NCBI GenBank assembly: GCA_048013815.1 | Contig: CM106586.1 | Location: 13,082,001-13,146,000 of the forward strand | DNA length: 64,000 nucleotides | Origin: Setoptus koraiensis | Lineage: Eukaryota > Arthropoda | Direction: 5' to 3' | In this document: one piece after another, positions 59,538 through 64,000 of the stretch | Layout of the letters: each line of letters starts with the position of its first letter | Numbering within the stretch: position 1 is the stretch's first letter | Position numbers and translations under genes: made by a program | Notes under the pieces: model-generated | Told to the model about the DNA's origin: nothing | Seen by the model: the letters and a program-made list of their open reading frames with translations, nothing else | Databases searched by the model: none

Positions 59538-60927
59538 GCGAACGAGCCTCACTTTTGTTTGCCGGCGGCGACCTAACACGGCACGACAAGTGCACAACAC
59601 GTAATATGACACACACACATAATAGATGATACAACACACAATATATTGACGATTGAACACAACAAAAAACAAACACTGTTCGCGCGCGCGCGCATTGTGT
59701 GCGTGCCCATTTGCATAGAGCCATCGATCACCGCGCGCACCGGCAAATCAATTACGATTGGCTGGCCATTTAAATATTGCGTCATTGGCTTGCTGCTTGA
59801 TCTCCAACGAACGGGCGCCAAGTTACCGCTCGTTATCCGCGCCTTTGAGATGATTTGCGGTTGTGAGACGCTGAGCGATAAGCGGACGGGCCGGCCGACC
59901 GACCTACCGGCGGACCGACCGACCGACCGGCGGACCGACGAGGCCAACAATTGCTCCAGTGACAGTGTCACCCACAAGTCAGTGTCAGTATCAGCAAATT
60001 AACTGCTGCGCATCATCAATCATTTTGGCAATATTGCACAGCACACTCCGGTTACGTAACTATTGCACAATTGATGCTATTATTACTATTTGATATCAAT
60101 TTAATTTTATAGGCACAGGTGATAACAGAGTGTGTGTAGTTAACGTAATCGTTATCGGCTTGCAAGCGGCAGACAGATAAATTTGTATCAGCTGACTGTG
60201 ATATTGGCTATGCTGTTGCGAGCAATTAGGCGACCAATTAGAGGGACGTCAAGACGCTCTCGACTGGAGCGAGTGAGCGATGAGAGCGACGCTGCGAGCT
60301 TTGCGGCGATATAACGCGAATACAAATGACGATATTGTCGATTTGAGAGCTAATTAAATCGTTCGTTTATATCTCATATAAACGATACATTTATGATGGT
60401 TCAATCCGTTGTGGCGAGTCCAGTTGACCTTGGCTGCGCTGGCCACTTGCGCTGGCCATTCGCACTGTGCGCCACAGAGTCACTAGCAACTTGACGCAAC
60501 AGCGACCAAGTTGATAGTGGCCGGCAATAATAGATTAGATTGGCAATAATGAAGCCCGCGTGACAAAGTAGCCCAAATGTGGCATATGCCGAGACATATT
60601 TGTAGGCCTGTGTGTTGTTTGGCACTCGCTCGATTTATGCCGGCACAATATGGTATAAAACATATATTAAATGATAAAATGTGTTGCCAGTATCGGGCGT
60701 CATTGTCGGCCAGCTCAGGTGAGTGCGAGCGGCCAGCTCAGGTGAGTGGCGAGCTCATGTGGTTGCTGCTGGCCCTTGGCAGCACTTTCTAAATAGTAAT
60801 AAAAATAAATAAACTGTCATTGGCACTTGTCGTTGCCCAACAACCTGGCAGCGACAAGAGCGCGATTGAATAGATTAGACAACAGCATCGGCCGGCCGAT
60901 TATTAAACAGGCTAATATCTCTCGACG

Positions 60928-61015
60928 CAACAACATCTTTTGATACAACGACATCTTTTGATACAACGACATGTTTCAGTGTAACAACATCTTTTGGTAT
61001 AACAACATCTCTTGC
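60928..61015. repeat. 20-bp tandem repeat
   Basis: About four units of ACAACGACATCTTTTGATAC, the later ones diverged. Confidence 0.88.
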
Positions 61016-62397
61016 TTGTTACTATTCTTGTTGGTGTAATAACAGCCGATACCAGGCGATGGTCAATGGCGCCATCGTCTCGTTATGTTGGCCATAATAT
61101 CATAATATCGTCTCGCCATTATATGGGCGTGTGACGGGCCGCAGTCAGCTAACAACAAGCACAACTTGTCTATCGTCTGCGTATGAATTGCCGCATGAAA
61201 GTCTCAATGAGCGAGCCGAAAATTTGCCGATTTTTTTGTCGAAACAGCCATGTCGCCAGCGAGACACAACAAGCGCCGAGAGATAACGAGCCCTGAGATA
61301 ACAACACACAACCATGCCGAGTGATGATGTATGTGTGTGTGTGTGTGTGTGTGATTGATGTAGACAAACGAATTAAAAAGAAAAAGATCAAGTCGAGAAT
61401 AGACGTATTAAAGCCAATTAATCAATTATGTGCGCAAGAGGTCACCTGTACTGCGCCGACCACTGGCGACAAGTGCAGCTATAGCCCAAATCACATCAAG
61501 GAATAAATTGCCAGCCATTGTGACAGCCAGTTGCCAGTTCGGGTAGCCGGCTACCATCGAGCTGGCCATTATTGGGCGCATTTGTGCGCTGTTGGTTGCT
61601 GCCTGTCTCGCTGTCTCGCAGTCTCGCTGTCGCCTGCCGATGTCGCCTGCCGATGTCGCCTGCCGATGTCGCTGTCGCTGTGGCTGTAATGTTACATAAT
61701 AATGTTTCGCTGATGATAATGAAATTCGCTTCGCCGTTCTCACTGTCAGTCTTTTGTCAGTCGCACCATCTGTTGCTGTTGGTCTGCGGCCGTCGGTCTG
61801 TCGCTGTTGGTCTGCGGCCGGCCGGCTGGCCAGGCGATCCTCGGCGTTGCTGGCATTTGGTCGACACAACAGCCAGCCGAACGCGAAGCCAGCCCGACGC
61901 GAAGCCAGTCGAACGCAGCCCAATGGCAGCCCAATACGACGATGCGCACAGAAACAAACAGAGATGGAGAGATAAATGGCAGCAGCAGCAGATATACAAC
62001 AACAGCAACAGCAACAGCCGAGATAAAAGAAGCCAAGAATTGCCCTGGTTGCTTCGTTCGCTTTCTGCTCATTAATTATCTCTCGTTGGTATGGCTGCTT
62101 TATCTCTCACAAGCCAGTGGAAATGTTCATGGTGAATTATGAAAGTTTTTCAGTTTGTTTAGTGTGTTTAGTGTGTGTGTGTGTGTGTGTGTTGCAAATG
62201 ATGAAATGATAATAATAGTATTAGCGTCGCAAGTTGCAACTTGAGTGCGCTCCTTCTAACATGGTGACAATTTCCTTTTTTGTTGGCCTTGTTCGCCATC
62301 GCGTTGCTGTGTCCGCTTTATAGCTCCAGTTGGTGCAGCCCAAGTCGCCAGAGCAGGTCCGAGTTGTTGTTCTCCACACAACCACAACCACAACAAC

Positions 62398-62463
62398 CGA
62401 CCACAACAGCCACAACAACCGACCACAACAGCCACAACAACCGACCACAACAGCCACAACAAC
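62398..62463. repeat. 22-bp CAA-derived repeat
   Basis: Three units with core CGACCACAACAGCCACAACA, embedded in a wider CAA/ACA-rich tract to 62530. Confidence 0.9.
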
Positions 62464-63595
62464 CGACAGCGACAACCGATAGCAACAACAGCCGACAACA
62501 GCAACAACAGCCGACAACAACAACCGACAACAACAGGCGATAAAACAAATTGCGACTCACGAGCGCGCTTGTCGTTGTGTCGAGCACTTGTGACGAGATA
62601 ACCAATTTGAATTAATTGCTCTCATCGGCCTGCCATTGGCTTCGCGTCGCCATGCGAGCTGGCTGACGAGTGTGCGATGCGTCTGCCAGCAATCATACAC
62701 CATGATGCATAATTTGTGCCTAGGTGGCTCGATAGTCGAATAGTTATGAATAGTCAGCCATTGAGTGTCTCCAATTGCGACACTCAATGGCTCAGCCGAT
62801 TGAGAGATGCCAATTGTGCGATATGGCTCGTCGGTGGCCAGTGGCCAGGTAAATCCCGGTTGCGCAACAAAGTTCTCGGACAAACACAAATTTTGCACGG
62901 CGTCTTCATTAATAAGGAATCATTATCTTTATTTTTTTCGTTTCGCAATGCGCAGCCGTGTCATGCAAAAAACATAACAACAACCGACAATGAATGAACT
63001 GACATTGTCGGCGATATCTCTCAATCGATGAACTCAACCTGCCACTCTCAACCTGTGCGGCCATTTATGATTAGTTATCTATGATTAGAATTGATTTGTG
63101 CGCAAACATTTCACAAAATTAACAGCAACACAGGCCAGCCACAGTTTCAATTGAGTAGATGGCAATCTGATTGATTAGTCAAACATGAAACTGTTCGCCA
63201 CTAAAATCGGCACCGCACCGCACCGCACCAGTCCAGTCCATCCAGTCAGAACAAGAAGCGACAATCAGCTGATTGGGGCCAGTCGCAACGGGCTGACGGG
63301 CCCAATCGGACAGGTTGTGCGCATTGGCCGCATGACAATGGCCGCTGGTCACGGGTATGTTTGATTAGTTTGGTGGTCAATGGCGTTCGCTCTGACGCAA
63401 TTCACTGACATTCAATGGACACGGAAAATGATGCTTGCAATGTTTGCACTTGAGGCGTAACCATTACGCGTCGTTGTGCGTACGCGTTGTGTCCAGTCAT
63501 GACAATGGCCCCCATTATTGAGCAACAAAACCTTGTTATTACGCGTTATTACGTAACACAAAAATTACGCAATAACGCTCGTTGTTGTTGCTGTT

Positions 63596-63626
<31 letters not shown>

Positions 63627-63836
63627 CTGTTGTTGCCGTTGTTGTTGTTGTTGTTGCTGCCGCTATGAGCCACCGACAATGTTGGTTGGTTGTAAGATGA
63701 CGCAATAGCTGCCGTATTCTTGGCTGCTAAGGTTGTGTCAGCTGTTGTTGTCGGCGGTGCGAGACACACAGATGACAGTTGCCGGTTGATAAGTTATCTG
63801 CAATCAGTTATCGGTTGCTGGTTGTCAGTTGGTGGC

Positions 63837-63871
63837 GCTAGTTGTGCCCGCTACAACCAAGCACAACTAGC
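63837..63871. repeat. Perfect hairpin, 11-bp arms
   Basis: GCTAGTTGTGC and its inverse around a 13-base spacer, just before the CAA array. Confidence 0.93.
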
Positions 63872-63882
63872 AACACGCCAGC

Positions 63883-63919
63883 GACAACAACAACAACAAC
63901 ATCGGCAACAACAGCAACG

Positions 63920-63982
<63 letters not shown>

Positions 63983-64000
63983 TCGACAACAACGACAACA
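63883..64000. repeat. CAA microsatellite at the window edge
   Basis: Mostly CAA triplets with CGA, GCA and TCG interruptions. It continues past the right edge. Confidence 0.95.

Larger units (their letters stand above)
55585..64000. other. Upstream flank of SoxD-B, no gene recognised
   Basis: Holds minisatellites at 56117-56193, 58020-58140, 59159-59212, 60928-61015, 61628-61673 and 62398-62463, hairpins at 57475-57521, 59505-59537 and 63837-63871, and a long CAA array at the right edge. A promoter for SoxD-B would be expected just above 55584, but I see no clear TATA or initiator there. Confidence 0.4.

Overview
The window is animal nuclear DNA, most likely from an arthropod or another protostome invertebrate. 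The coding signal lies in exons bounded by GT-AG introns of 138-284 bp or of several kb. Its two clearest genes are SoxD-family HMG-box transcription factors with long poly-Q, poly-N and poly-A tracts. There are no operons, ribosome-binding sites or recognisable transposon proteins. I cannot name the species.

Layout. Two SoxD paralogues lie on the minus strand in the same orientation, about 36 kb apart. Copy A has its conserved exons at 4917-1191 and a probable upstream exon at 14618-14102. Copy B has its conserved exons at 41330-36471 and probable upstream exons at 53508-52332 and 55584-55247. Their HMG-box half-exons (187 nt) match at all but about five bases and encode the same amino acids. 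Exon order and intron phases are the same in both copies. The large Q/N-rich exons have diverged, but a central stretch of about 430 bp is nearly identical even at silent sites, which suggests gene conversion. Between the two genes, on the plus strand, is a three-exon gene (27536-28688) for a predicted secreted 269-residue protein. It has a histidine-rich N-terminal half and a four-cysteine C-terminal domain that I do not recognise.

How the genes may relate. SoxD proteins bind DNA through the HMG box and lack a strong activation domain of their own. Both copies keep a PLDFS motif that resembles the CtBP-binding motif of vertebrate SoxD proteins. Copy A ends soon after the HMG extension; copy B has a long acidic tail. 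The two may therefore differ in partners or regulation. Nothing links the histidine-rich protein to them functionally.

The remaining roughly 80 percent is intron and intergenic DNA. It is full of CAA/CAG (TTG/CTG) and dinucleotide microsatellites, many unrelated short minisatellites and several perfect hairpins. A nine-base TATA-like word, GCCTATAAA, is over-represented. Most long open frames elsewhere are by-products of these repeats and are not listed as genes.
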